From the NCBI GenBank assembly GCA_015057625.1, contig SVDZ01000005.1, positions 78,621 to 142,620 on the forward strand: a stretch of DNA of 64,000 nucleotides, given 5' to 3'. Made by a program: the position numbers and the translations under genes. How positions within the stretch are numbered: position 1 is the first letter of the stretch; every line of letters begins with the position of its first letter. Below are positions 8,895 to 16,696 of this stretch, piece after piece. A model generated the notes under the pieces. The model was not told where the DNA came from. It worked only from the letters and a program-made list of their open reading frames with translations, and made no database searches. Origin of the DNA: Lachnospiraceae bacterium. GTDB taxonomy: Bacteria > Bacillota > Clostridia > Lachnospirales > Lachnospiraceae.

Positions 8895-10007
8895 TTACAA
8901 ATTATTCCAAAAAAAATGATATGGTACAGCCTCTGCCCAAAATGTAGTACTTAAACTATATAAACCAAAAGATGCAAAACCTACAACAATTCCTATAACA
9001 AGTATTTTTTTATTATTATCCAGTAAAGTTGTCTTAACGACGTTAGGTAACAATACTATAAGTACTACCATAAAATAATATCCAACTCTTAAAACAAGAT
9101 TATTCACTCCTGCCAAACTTTGTACAAAACACGATATATAAAATACATTTAAGAATCCTTCTATTTTATCTATATCTTCATTCTCATCTTTATTTTCAAA
9201 ATAAAAACCAACTATGTATATAAACATAAACACCAGGAATAGAGAAAATGCTCCTGTTTCTTCTATGGCAGAATCCTTTTTCAAAAATTGTGAAAAAAGA
9301 CTAAATATTGGTCTTCTCAGGAAATAAGTTACTATTAATACTCCTACTGAAATCCATCGTTGTTTTACGGTTAGTCTAAAATGATACACTGGATAAGCCA
9401 TAACAAATACCCAGGCAGATGAATGAAAACTTATTGCAAGTGCAACCAATAATATAAATTTATATATTTGTCTTTTTTGTATATACTCAATAGAACAACA
9501 ACATATTCCTATAGCAATAATCTGTCTTAGTCCAGAATAGTACATTAAAAAAACTGGCAACCCCATAAAAATTATGTATGACATATATGGTGAAAAACTT
9601 TGTGATTTTATGAATCTATAAATTGGATATAACGATATAAACGCTACCACAGCCAAAAAGAACTGTTGATTATCCCATATTGTTCCAATTATCTTATTTA
9701 ATAAAATATATCCCTTTTCATAATTCATAAAATGCTTCATCACAATAATTTGTTTCCATGACATTGATGATATTTTTTCAAAAGAACCTAAATACCCATT
9801 CTGTTCTAAATAACGTAAATCATTTCCCATACTAGGATGTCTCAACGCGAATAATAAGAATAAATAAATAAACCCTCCTATTGCCACTTTTTCATTTCTT
9901 TTTTCTATAATATCCCCTCTCTGCTCTGCAACATTATTTCCTTCCCTCGTACTATTGACTATTAAAATAAAACTTAAGAAGAACAAAAATAATATATATA
10001 TATGCAT
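8895..10007 (-). CDS. EpsG-family polysaccharide polymerase (Wzy-like)
   Basis: A 370-residue polytopic membrane protein with about ten predicted segments. It shows the EpsG-type signature: a TM segment followed by LFALRHPSMGNDLRYLEQNGYLG (Arg and GxD-x-x-x-Y), an aromatic loop with IIGTIWDNQQFFLAVVAFISLYPIY, then YYSGLRQIIAIGICC and SFHSSAWVF. EpsG-type proteins polymerise lipid-linked repeat units at the outer face of the membrane. Its presence in the middle of the glycosyltransferase block supports a Wzx/Wzy-dependent route. No soluble domain is seen. This is the best polymerase candidate for the capsule; a separate ligase-like protein lies at 38821-40380. Confidence 0.83.
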   Translation of the reverse strand: MHIYILFLFFLSFILIVNSTREGNNVAEQRGDIIEKRNEKVAIGGFIYLFLLFALRHPSMGNDLRYLEQNGYLGSFEKISSMSWKQIIVMKHFMNYEKGYILLNKIIGTIWDNQQFFLAVVAFISLYPIYRFIKSQSFSPYMSYIIFMGLPVFLMYYSGLRQIIAIGICCCSIEYIQKRQIYKFILLVALAISFHSSAWVFVMAYPVYHFRLTVKQRWISVGVLIVTYFLRRPIFSLFSQFLKKDSAIEETGAFSLFLVFMFIYIVGFYFENKDENEDIDKIEGFLNVFYISCFVQSLAGVNNLVLRVGYYFMVVLIVLLPNVVKTTLLDNNKKILVIGIVVGFASFGLYSLSTTFWAEAVPYHFFWNNL

Positions 10008-10021
10008 AACCTTCTTCCTCT

Positions 10022-11218
10022 CTATTGTTTCAACATTTCATTATATAATTTTAGATAATTATTAAACATATTCATTTTAGAATAAATCTTTTGCGCTTTT
10101 TTCTCTATAACATCTTTATTAACTTTTTGCTTCAACCATTTTTCAGTCAGTAATAGCAAACTATCAATATCTCCATATTCACAAAAATCACTATACTCAT
10201 CTATTGATATTTGTTCGGGTGCTCCTGCTTTAAATCCAATCACTGGAGTTCCACAAGACAAACTTTCTGCACATATCATCGAAAATGTTTCTCTTTTACT
10301 TGTTATGACGGTTAAATCTGCCATAGAATAATATTGCGCTAGCAGATACTGGTTTTTTACTCTCCCAACATTAACAACATTATTCGGTAAATCGATTTTT
10401 GAATCATAACTGCCCACAACAAAAAACAATACTTCTGGTAATCGTTTCGCTAACTCAATTATATAATGTCCGCCCTTCATAGGATCTGCAAAATCTGCTG
10501 TAACATACAACACTTTCTTTGAGTTACCATATTCTTTATCAAACAAATCTTCGCTAACTCTATTTCGAAACACATCAGTATTCACTCCATTTAATATAAC
10601 AGTGTGATTTTTATTTTTTAATATCTTTGACTGTTCGGCGCGTTCTTTTAACCAAGGTGAAACAGATACCACTGTTAATTGTTCATAGTTTTCAAATGCA
10701 TTCTTCATTTTATCAAATGCTACACGACTCTTATCTCCAAATAACGAGTGAGAAATCTGTTTATATTTTTTACATTTTTGACATCCCACAATCCATTGGC
10801 TACACTCATACGAATGTCCGCAACTTCCTGTATACATAAATTCAGCATGTAAAGTTAACACAGTTTTAATATTATTCTTCTTCAACCAGTTTAGTAATTT
10901 ATAAATATTTACAAAATAACCATTTATACAATGTAAGTGAACAATATCCGGTCTCTCTCGATTTATTATTCGAATTAACTTATATGTTGAAAAAAAGCAT
11001 CCGCCATACATAATTCCTGTAATCCTAGACAACAAATTATTAAATTTTGCATAGCATTCATTTGTTACTTTATATACTCCACAATCATTATTATTATTCC
11101 CACGTCCATAACAAACAACTGAATCATTTCCACTCTCCTCTAATAGAGAGTGAATATCATACACTATTTTTCCTGTACTGCCAACTTTATATACACAATT
11201 AACTTGAAGCACTTTCAT
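10022..11218 (-). CDS. GT4-family glycosyltransferase
   Basis: A GT-B fold glycosyltransferase of 398 residues. The N-terminal acceptor domain starts KVLQVNCVYKVGSTGKIVYDIH. The C-terminal Rossmann domain carries VLYVTADFADPMKGGHYIIEL and the donor-binding block TVITSKRETFSMICAESLSCGTP (the E-x7-E type motif with Glu in SKRE and CAESL). A Cys-rich insert (GSCGHSYECSQWIVGCQKCK, four Cys) near residues 125-150 may bind a metal or stabilise an acceptor loop and is common in this subgroup. It is cytoplasmic or membrane-peripheral and acts on the growing lipid-linked repeat. Linkage and sugars cannot be predicted. Confidence 0.88.
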   Translation of the reverse strand: MKVLQVNCVYKVGSTGKIVYDIHSLLEESGNDSVVCYGRGNNNNDCGVYKVTNECYAKFNNLLSRITGIMYGGCFFSTYKLIRIINRERPDIVHLHCINGYFVNIYKLLNWLKKNNIKTVLTLHAEFMYTGSCGHSYECSQWIVGCQKCKKYKQISHSLFGDKSRVAFDKMKNAFENYEQLTVVSVSPWLKERAEQSKILKNKNHTVILNGVNTDVFRNRVSEDLFDKEYGNSKKVLYVTADFADPMKGGHYIIELAKRLPEVLFFVVGSYDSKIDLPNNVVNVGRVKNQYLLAQYYSMADLTVITSKRETFSMICAESLSCGTPVIGFKAGAPEQISIDEYSDFCEYGDIDSLLLLTEKWLKQKVNKDVIEKKAQKIYSKMNMFNNYLKLYNEMLKQ

Positions 11219-11247
11219 GTCCTAATCCTCACTTACCAATTAATGGA

Positions 11248-12495
11248 TTAATACGCCTCTTCTAAAAGAGCCATCAACCGTTCGCCATTTCCAATAGCCG
11301 TGTGATTTTTTTTCCCTATTTCTACTGCTTTTTTTGCAGTTTCTACTAATATCCTCGGCGAATCACATATTTGTGCCAATTGCATTAGTAATGTTTTTTC
11401 ATCTGTCGCAACTATCGCACACTTTTCTCTAATCAAATAATCAACGGACGCGACCTCTCTTGGCCCAAAGCACATAATGCACCTATTACTAACTAAACAA
11501 TCTGCTATTTTAGTTGATAACGAATATTTTGCAAACTGAATATTTTCCTTTTCAAATCCCTCTACATGGAGAATAACATCGCTATTCTCCATAATACATT
11601 TGACTTCTTCATATGATACCCCTCCGTGAAAATTCACACCTGGCTTATCTATTATTCCTAATAAAATCTCCTCTCTCTTTTCTGCCGAGTATACATCTAA
11701 AATAATCGGTAGTTTATTGTCCACTATAGTCCTTCCAATTTTAGCCAAAGAATCATTTCTTCCCAAACTAATATTACCTAAATACGCAAATTTTAAAGGT
11801 TTTTCAATCTTTTTATCTGGATATGCCTTATTATTTGAAGTATTGTATATCACATGAAATTTTTTACCAAACTCATTTTCATATGCTTTAGCCATTAAAT
11901 CCGTTATACATGCATTAGTCGAAGATGCAATATTTTTTTTTGCAATTTTCTTAAATCTCCAATTATTAATACCTTCAAATATTCCTCTAGCATTTTTAAG
12001 CTTTAAGTAAAAATCATCCACCCAATATAACACCATTTTTTTTTGCAGAAAAACGCTAACCCATCTAGCTATCTTTTGACTAAATACACTATCACTCGCA
12101 TAAAAAAAAATAATATCCGGATTAAATTCTACAAGCCATTCTTTAAACTCTTTTGTTTTCCAGGTATTCAATCCCCACATAAAATCTCTTACAAATCTTA
12201 CAAAAGGACGTTTTTTTGAATACTTACCATAAGTTTTTTCTTTTCTCTCTATATCCTTATTGTCTTCCGAATTTTCCCTTACACGCCCAGGTTTTCTAAA
12301 TTTTAATATCGAATTAACTATTTCAAAATCAGTTATGCAAAAATACTTTTCACATATTTTGGCATTCGGATTTTCTTCTCTAAAATACAATTGAGCAATG
12401 TCTTCTTTACTAAATTGCGAGAACAGTGTGGTTAACGTTCTCCCGTTATTATCCTCCATATTCATAGGTGTATGACTGATTATCAAAACTTTCAT
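11248..12495 (-). CDS. Glycosyltransferase (GT4-like, GT-B fold)
   Basis: A 415-residue protein with a GT-B layout. The N-terminal domain begins MKVLIISHTPMNMEDNNGRTLTTLF, followed by DIIFFYASDSVFSQKIA, a typical family segment. The C-terminal domain has KFAYLGNISLGRNDSLAKIG, GVNFHGGVSYEEVKCIMENSDVILHVEGF and YSLSTKIADCLVSNRCIMCFG, equivalent to the donor-binding region although the usual E-x7-E motif is weakened. It abuts the LicD gene exactly (stop at 11248, start at 12495, next gene ends at 12496), consistent with operon coupling. Likely role: addition of one sugar to the capsule repeat. Specificity unknown. Confidence 0.78.
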   Translation of the reverse strand: MKVLIISHTPMNMEDNNGRTLTTLFSQFSKEDIAQLYFREENPNAKICEKYFCITDFEIVNSILKFRKPGRVRENSEDNKDIERKEKTYGKYSKKRPFVRFVRDFMWGLNTWKTKEFKEWLVEFNPDIIFFYASDSVFSQKIARWVSVFLQKKMVLYWVDDFYLKLKNARGIFEGINNWRFKKIAKKNIASSTNACITDLMAKAYENEFGKKFHVIYNTSNNKAYPDKKIEKPLKFAYLGNISLGRNDSLAKIGRTIVDNKLPIILDVYSAEKREEILLGIIDKPGVNFHGGVSYEEVKCIMENSDVILHVEGFEKENIQFAKYSLSTKIADCLVSNRCIMCFGPREVASVDYLIREKCAIVATDEKTLLMQLAQICDSPRILVETAKKAVEIGKKNHTAIGNGERLMALLEEAY

Positions 12496-13338
12496 TTATA
12501 CTTCCTCTATCTCAAGATATGATTTATTTAAATCACATTCAATATAATCATGTAGTGAAACTCTTTTCTCCTCAGGTGGGATTTTTCTCCAATCTCCATA
12601 TAGTGACTCCAAATACTCTTCAAAATTATACACTCCATATATTTCAATATTTTCAAATTTATATAGTGTTGGTTCTCCCATTACAGCTTTCGGAAAAATT
12701 TCTTTCATTCCCCAATTTCCTAAAAAGTTTGCAATTAATAAACTATCTTCATATTTTTTTGTTTGACACAAACTATCTATTTTTAATAATTGTTTTTTAT
12801 TATTCAATAATACACTTGGTATTAATCTTGCTAATAATATCACTAAATTCTTGTACCATTTTCTTCTAGGTAATATCGCACATGTTCTTGCCATTACTAA
12901 CTGATATTTCCAATGCACGGATTTAAATATCTTCTCAGCCTCTTCTTTTGTATTTCCTGCTCCATCTAAAGGAAACAAATCAAGATATATTCCTCTTTTA
13001 ATATTCTTTCTTGTTTTTTCAATTAATGTAGTATCTGTATCATATATTTTTGTATATCCATAATAATAATCTGTTGCTTTAGTTCTAATAGTCTCAACTA
13101 CATACTTTTCCCCTTTTAAATCTTTGCAATAAGAAATAAACTGCTCATAATCGCTTCTTGGCATTCCAATATCAATATCGTCATCCCATGGAATAAACCC
13201 GTTATGACGAATAGTTCCTAGCATTGTCCCCCCAAGTGCATAATATTTAAGTCCTTTACTTTCACAAAAATTATGAAACCATTTGAGCATATTTAATAAT
13301 TTATCTTGTTGTTCATTCAATTTATACTCCATAAACAT
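12496..13338 (-). CDS. LicD-family phosphotransferase
   Basis: A 280-residue LicD/fukutin-type nucleotidyltransferase-fold protein. The diagnostic block is YYALGGTMLGTIRHNGFIPWDDDIDIGM at residues 36-63: the GG-x-x-LG-x-x-RH start and the DDDID acidic triad that binds metal and nucleotide. LicD enzymes transfer phosphocholine or related phosphodiester groups from CDP-activated donors to surface glycans. No choline uptake or CDP-choline genes are in the window, so the transferred group is uncertain; phosphoethanolamine or glycerol/ribitol phosphate are alternatives. It is flanked immediately by two glycosyltransferase genes, so the decorated glycan is presumably the capsule repeat. Confidence 0.87.
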   Translation of the reverse strand: MFMEYKLNEQQDKLLNMLKWFHNFCESKGLKYYALGGTMLGTIRHNGFIPWDDDIDIGMPRSDYEQFISYCKDLKGEKYVVETIRTKATDYYYGYTKIYDTDTTLIEKTRKNIKRGIYLDLFPLDGAGNTKEEAEKIFKSVHWKYQLVMARTCAILPRRKWYKNLVILLARLIPSVLLNNKKQLLKIDSLCQTKKYEDSLLIANFLGNWGMKEIFPKAVMGEPTLYKFENIEIYGVYNFEEYLESLYGDWRKIPPEEKRVSLHDYIECDLNKSYLEIEEV

Positions 13339-13344
13339 CCACCT

Positions 13345-14187
13345 TTAACTTCTTGCAAATGTTCTAAATATCCATCCTCTAATTCTATTCGGAACAATAA
13401 TTTGAACTATTACTCTTTTTATCACATTCATAAAGTATGTCCGAATTCCAATCATTTTGTTTTTTAGCATATAATCTTGAAGTTTTTTTTCGCTTTCAAA
13501 ATATTTTTTTCCACCACGCCGTTGATACATTTCTTTTCCGACTCTCACATTCACAAGTACTGTGCCAGTATTAGCAAAGACTGCTCCATTTAACCACATC
13601 CTTATCCACAAGAAATAATCTTCATTCCAAAACCAATCCTGATAGCCGCCTGCACACTGCACTGATTTCTTCTTATACATAACCGATACATGATTCATAG
13701 CACACCTTTTTTTCATATACTCTCGTATTTCAATATTTTTTACTGGAACTACTCTTTTCCCAACTATATTTTCCTCTTCTCCAATAAATTCTGTAATATC
13801 TCCACCAACAATATCTACGTCAGGGTGCAATTGAAAATATTTTAATTGCTCCTCAAATCTTGTTGGAGAAGAAACATCATCACTATCCATTCTAGCTATT
13901 AATTCATATTTCGAGTTATCTATTGCAATCTTAAGAGCATTCCCTAATCCAATATTTTTTTCTAAATAGATAACATTGAAAAAATCATATTTAGACTTAT
14001 ATTTGAGGATTACTTTTTTCAAATCTTCTGATATAGGTCCGTCAACTACCAGAACCACTTCATTGGGTATAACTGACTGTACCTCTGTAATACTACTTAA
14101 AGCTCTATCAAAATATATTGGATTATCATTTTTATATACTGAAATTGCAACAGAAAAACCACTATTATTTATTCCATTTTCTGACAT
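13345..14187 (-). CDS. GT2-family glycosyltransferase (AmsE-like)
   Basis: A 280-residue GT-A transferase. The visible motifs are FSVAISVYKNDNPIYFDRAL, NEVVLVVDGPISEDLKKVI and IYLEKNIGLGNALKIAI, followed by the metal-binding block ELIARMDSDDVSSPTRFEEQL, then IVGGDITEFI and WNEDYFLWIRMWLNG (the catalytic ED region). This arrangement matches AmsE-type capsule glycosyltransferases. It overlaps the upstream initiating sugar transferase gene by 19 bases, so it may add the second sugar to the lipid carrier. That placement is inferred from gene order, not from sequence. Confidence 0.86.
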   Translation of the reverse strand: MSENGINNSGFSVAISVYKNDNPIYFDRALSSITEVQSVIPNEVVLVVDGPISEDLKKVILKYKSKYDFFNVIYLEKNIGLGNALKIAIDNSKYELIARMDSDDVSSPTRFEEQLKYFQLHPDVDIVGGDITEFIGEEENIVGKRVVPVKNIEIREYMKKRCAMNHVSVMYKKKSVQCAGGYQDWFWNEDYFLWIRMWLNGAVFANTGTVLVNVRVGKEMYQRRGGKKYFESEKKLQDYMLKNKMIGIRTYFMNVIKRVIVQIIVPNRIRGWIFRTFARS

Positions 14188-14897
14188 CTATGGGCCTCCA
14201 AAAGCATTTCTGCTCTCTTCATTTTCTGATTATATTCCATTTGGCTAACTCTACCAGCTTTCAGCAGATAATCACCAAAATCATCTGTAATATCTATTTC
14301 ATCAACTGTTCCGTCCTCTATGCCTTTCTTTCTAAAAAACACTTGTTTAACAGTGTCAACAATGATTTTTACATCTCCTATAAATGTAACATGCTCTATA
14401 TACTCAAGATCCGTTGATAGTTTTCCATCCCAAGATAGTGCATTACGCCCTCTTGTCTGTGCCAATCCACTAAGTCCAGGTCTGACAGAATGACGTTTTC
14501 TTTGTTCATCTGTCATAAACGTCATGTCCTTGATTAACTGTGGGCGAGGTCCAATAACAGACATCGTTCCATTCAATATATTAAATGCCTCTGGCAATTC
14601 ATCCATCGAAGTACTTCTGAGCCATTTTCCAAATTTAGTTAATCTAACATTATCCGGAAGTAAATTACCTTCCTCATCTCTTTCGTCAGTCATAGTCCTA
14701 AACTTATATAGATTAAAAATCTTCTCATTCTTTCCCGGACGTGGTTGTTTAAACAGCACCGGACTTCCCAACTTAATTCTCACCAATATAGCAATGATTG
14801 CATATAACCAACAAAAAACAATGATTGCAAGTAAAGAACAAACTAAGTCCATTATTCTTTTTATATATTTTTCATAAATACCTTTTTTATGTTTCAT
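14169..14897 (-). CDS. Initiating undecaprenyl-phosphate sugar phosphotransferase
   Basis: A small (242-residue) polyisoprenyl-phosphate hexose-1-phosphate transferase of the monotopic EpsL/PglC type. One N-terminal re-entrant or membrane helix (LVCSLLAIIVFCWLYAIIAILV, residues 18-39) is followed by the catalytic domain: GSPVLFKQPRPGKNEKIF, LYKFRTMTDERDEEGN (containing the catalytic Asp-Glu), STSMDELPEAFNIL, MSVIGPRPQL and RPGLSGLAQ. It starts repeat-unit synthesis by moving a sugar phosphate from a UDP-sugar to undecaprenyl phosphate. With the dehydratase and aminotransferase nearby, a UDP-N-acetyl-amino-dideoxy-hexose donor (bacillosamine-type) is a reasonable guess. A C-terminal extension after residue 200 is charged and probably binds partners. 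Confidence 0.92.
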   Translation of the reverse strand: MKHKKGIYEKYIKRIMDLVCSLLAIIVFCWLYAIIAILVRIKLGSPVLFKQPRPGKNEKIFNLYKFRTMTDERDEEGNLLPDNVRLTKFGKWLRSTSMDELPEAFNILNGTMSVIGPRPQLIKDMTFMTDEQRKRHSVRPGLSGLAQTRGRNALSWDGKLSTDLEYIEHVTFIGDVKIIVDTVKQVFFRKKGIEDGTVDEIDITDDFGDYLLKAGRVSQMEYNQKMKRAEMLLEAHRCQKME

Positions 14898-14899
14898 TC

Positions 14900-15352
14900 T
14901 TATCTTTTTCCTTTTTTAATAGCAATCATTTTATTCATTACTTCCAAAAGTATTATATATATCCAAAAACCAACAAGTGCTCCTACTGTATTGCTGATTA
15001 CATCATCAATTTCACATTCACCATACTTAGTCGCAACTTGTATTAATTCTATAGCTACCGATACTAATACTGCTGTAACTGTAACTTGTTTCCAACTCTT
15101 CTTAATAGGAATCAAAAATCCAAACGGCATGAAGAAAAGAATATTTTTTAAATACAAAATTGAATCAACCTTACCATACGGCTCCCCTGCTTTCCATTCT
15201 CGGAATGCCCAAAACAATTCTAGTCTTATAATCCTGTGCTCATACTGATGTCTATTAAGTAATGTCATCCACACTATAAATCCACAGTACGCAACAAAAA
15301 GAACTATTTGTATTTCTTTCTTCCTACTCAAAACATGCTCTAATAACTTCAA
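14900..15352 (-). CDS. VanZ-family membrane protein
   Basis: A 150-residue protein with about four membrane segments: residues 15-31, a segment from ILFFMPFGFLIPIK, one in VTVTAVLVSVAIELIQ and one in VGALVGFWIYIILLEV. The core LYLKNILFFMPFGFL, VAIELIQ and CEIDDVISNTVGALVG blocks are the VanZ/teicoplanin-resistance-like fold. The VanZ family has no firmly assigned general function; in polysaccharide loci it is a common accessory. The start overlaps the end of the aminotransferase gene by 29 bases, which implies coupling. A resistance function is not supported by anything here. Confidence 0.83.
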   Translation of the reverse strand: MKLLEHVLSRKKEIQIVLFVAYCGFIVWMTLLNRHQYEHRIIRLELFWAFREWKAGEPYGKVDSILYLKNILFFMPFGFLIPIKKSWKQVTVTAVLVSVAIELIQVATKYGECEIDDVISNTVGALVGFWIYIILLEVMNKMIAIKKGKR

Positions 15353-16607
15353 TTATCCTATCCTGCTCTTCTACAGTCATCTTGTTATCACTTGGAAGAC
15401 ACATACCTCTTGCAAATATATCTGCGCCCACATCTTCTACGCCACCTTCAATATATGCGTTAGTTTTGCATCTGATACTTCCCTCTCTGCCCACACATTC
15501 ATGCATTCTATACATTGGTTGCATATGCATAGGTTTCCAAATCGGACGACCTTCTGCATTTATTGATGCTATAGCTTCTAAAATTTCTGTCGGACACGTT
15601 TTGCCTTCCTCTGGTATGTAGAGTGCTTCACTGTCACTTCTAATCTGCTTACACATAGCATCCTCATCAATTATTAGCGATGACAGCCAGTAGTTTGGCT
15701 CTGTGCCATCTGTTATAGGATTCATCTCAACCGGTAGGTCTTTTAATCCCTCAACATATCTCTCATATATCGCCTTCTTCTGCGCAATATGTTCTTCGAG
15801 ATATCCATACTGTCCTCTCACGACTCCCGCTATCACATTACTCATGCGGTAGTTATAACCCACTTCTTCATGCTGATACCATGCAGCATTCTCACGTGAC
15901 TGTGTACTCCACTTACGAGCTTTATTAGCATCATCTATACTGTTTGTAAGCAAACATCCACCGGCAGAACCTGTTATTATCTTATTGCCGTTGTAGCTTA
16001 CTGCGCTGTAATCACCAAAAGAGCCACACTGCTTTCCATCAACGGTTGCTCCCATAGCTTCAGCTGCATCTTCTATCAAAAGCGCCCCGTGTTTTTCACA
16101 GATTTTCTTAATCTCATCTATTCTGCCAGGGAATCCATAGAGTTCAGCACATACCACAAGTTTTACATCTGGATACATCTGAAAAGCTTTCTCAAGAGCC
16201 ACAGGGTCCATATTCCAGCTATCTCTTTCTGTCTCGATAAATACCGGAATACCACCTTCATATACCACAGGATTGAGTGTGGCATCAAATGTCATATCTG
16301 AACAGAACACTCTCTTTCCTTCTAACGCCCCGTGAGATATAGTCGGCTTGCCATACAACCTCTCACCTGCAAGTTTGCAGCAAAGATGCAACGCAGCAGT
16401 ACAACAAGATAGTCCTACCGCATATTCAACTTCCGATATTTCTGCGGCAATCCTTTCTACTTCATCTATATTTTTTCCAACCGTACTCATCCAGTTAGTC
16501 TCATAAGCTTCATTTATATATTCTATTTCTTCTCCATGCATTGTTGGAGAAGCGAGCCATATTTTTCCTTCAAAAGGTTCCTGCTTGTTATTAAAATCAA
16601 ATGCCAT
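15324..16607 (-). CDS. DegT/DnrJ/EryC1-family sugar aminotransferase
   Basis: A PLP-dependent aminotransferase of 427 residues. The N-terminal WLASPTMHGEEIEYINEAY and WMSTVGKNIDEVERI blocks, FCSDMTFDATLNPVVYEGG, LIEDAAEAMGATVDGKQCGSFG and the PLP-lysine block YNGNKIITGSAGGCLL (Lys of GNKI) are all intact, as is VGYNYRMSNVIAGVVRGQ. Enzymes of this family aminate 4-keto-6-deoxy UDP-sugars made by the dehydratase class encoded next upstream, so the two probably make UDP-4-amino-4,6-dideoxy-N-acetyl sugar (EpsN/PglE-like pair). No acetyltransferase of the PglD/EpsM type is seen in this window. A hairpin at 16637-16666 separates it from the dehydratase gene, so expression may be uncoupled. Confidence 0.9.
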   Translation of the reverse strand: MAFDFNNKQEPFEGKIWLASPTMHGEEIEYINEAYETNWMSTVGKNIDEVERIAAEISEVEYAVGLSCCTAALHLCCKLAGERLYGKPTISHGALEGKRVFCSDMTFDATLNPVVYEGGIPVFIETERDSWNMDPVALEKAFQMYPDVKLVVCAELYGFPGRIDEIKKICEKHGALLIEDAAEAMGATVDGKQCGSFGDYSAVSYNGNKIITGSAGGCLLTNSIDDANKARKWSTQSRENAAWYQHEEVGYNYRMSNVIAGVVRGQYGYLEEHIAQKKAIYERYVEGLKDLPVEMNPITDGTEPNYWLSSLIIDEDAMCKQIRSDSEALYIPEEGKTCPTEILEAIASINAEGRPIWKPMHMQPMYRMHECVGREGSIRCKTNAYIEGGVEDVGADIFARGMCLPSDNKMTVEEQDRIIEVIRACFE

Positions 16608-16636
16608 AAATATTCCTCTTAAATCTCTTTATACAC

Positions 16637-16666
16637 ATCAAAAGAGTCGTTACCGACTCTTTTGAT
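16637..16666 (-). terminator. Hairpin between dehydratase and aminotransferase genes
   Basis: Perfect 13-bp inverted repeat ATCAAAAGAGTCG / CGACTCTTTTGAT with a 4-base loop (TTAC). It lies 31 bases after the dehydratase stop codon on the transcribed strand. The T-tract lies inside the right arm rather than after it, so it could be a partial terminator or an mRNA-stabilising stem that sets a step in expression within the capsule operon. No clear promoter follows it. Confidence 0.6.
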
Positions 16667-16696
16667 AGTCCGTTATTATTAATTTTGGATATCTAT

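Noticed and set aside
14900..15352. Glycopeptide resistance gene
   Set aside because: VanZ-like proteins are common accessory membrane proteins in polysaccharide loci, and no van operon genes are present.
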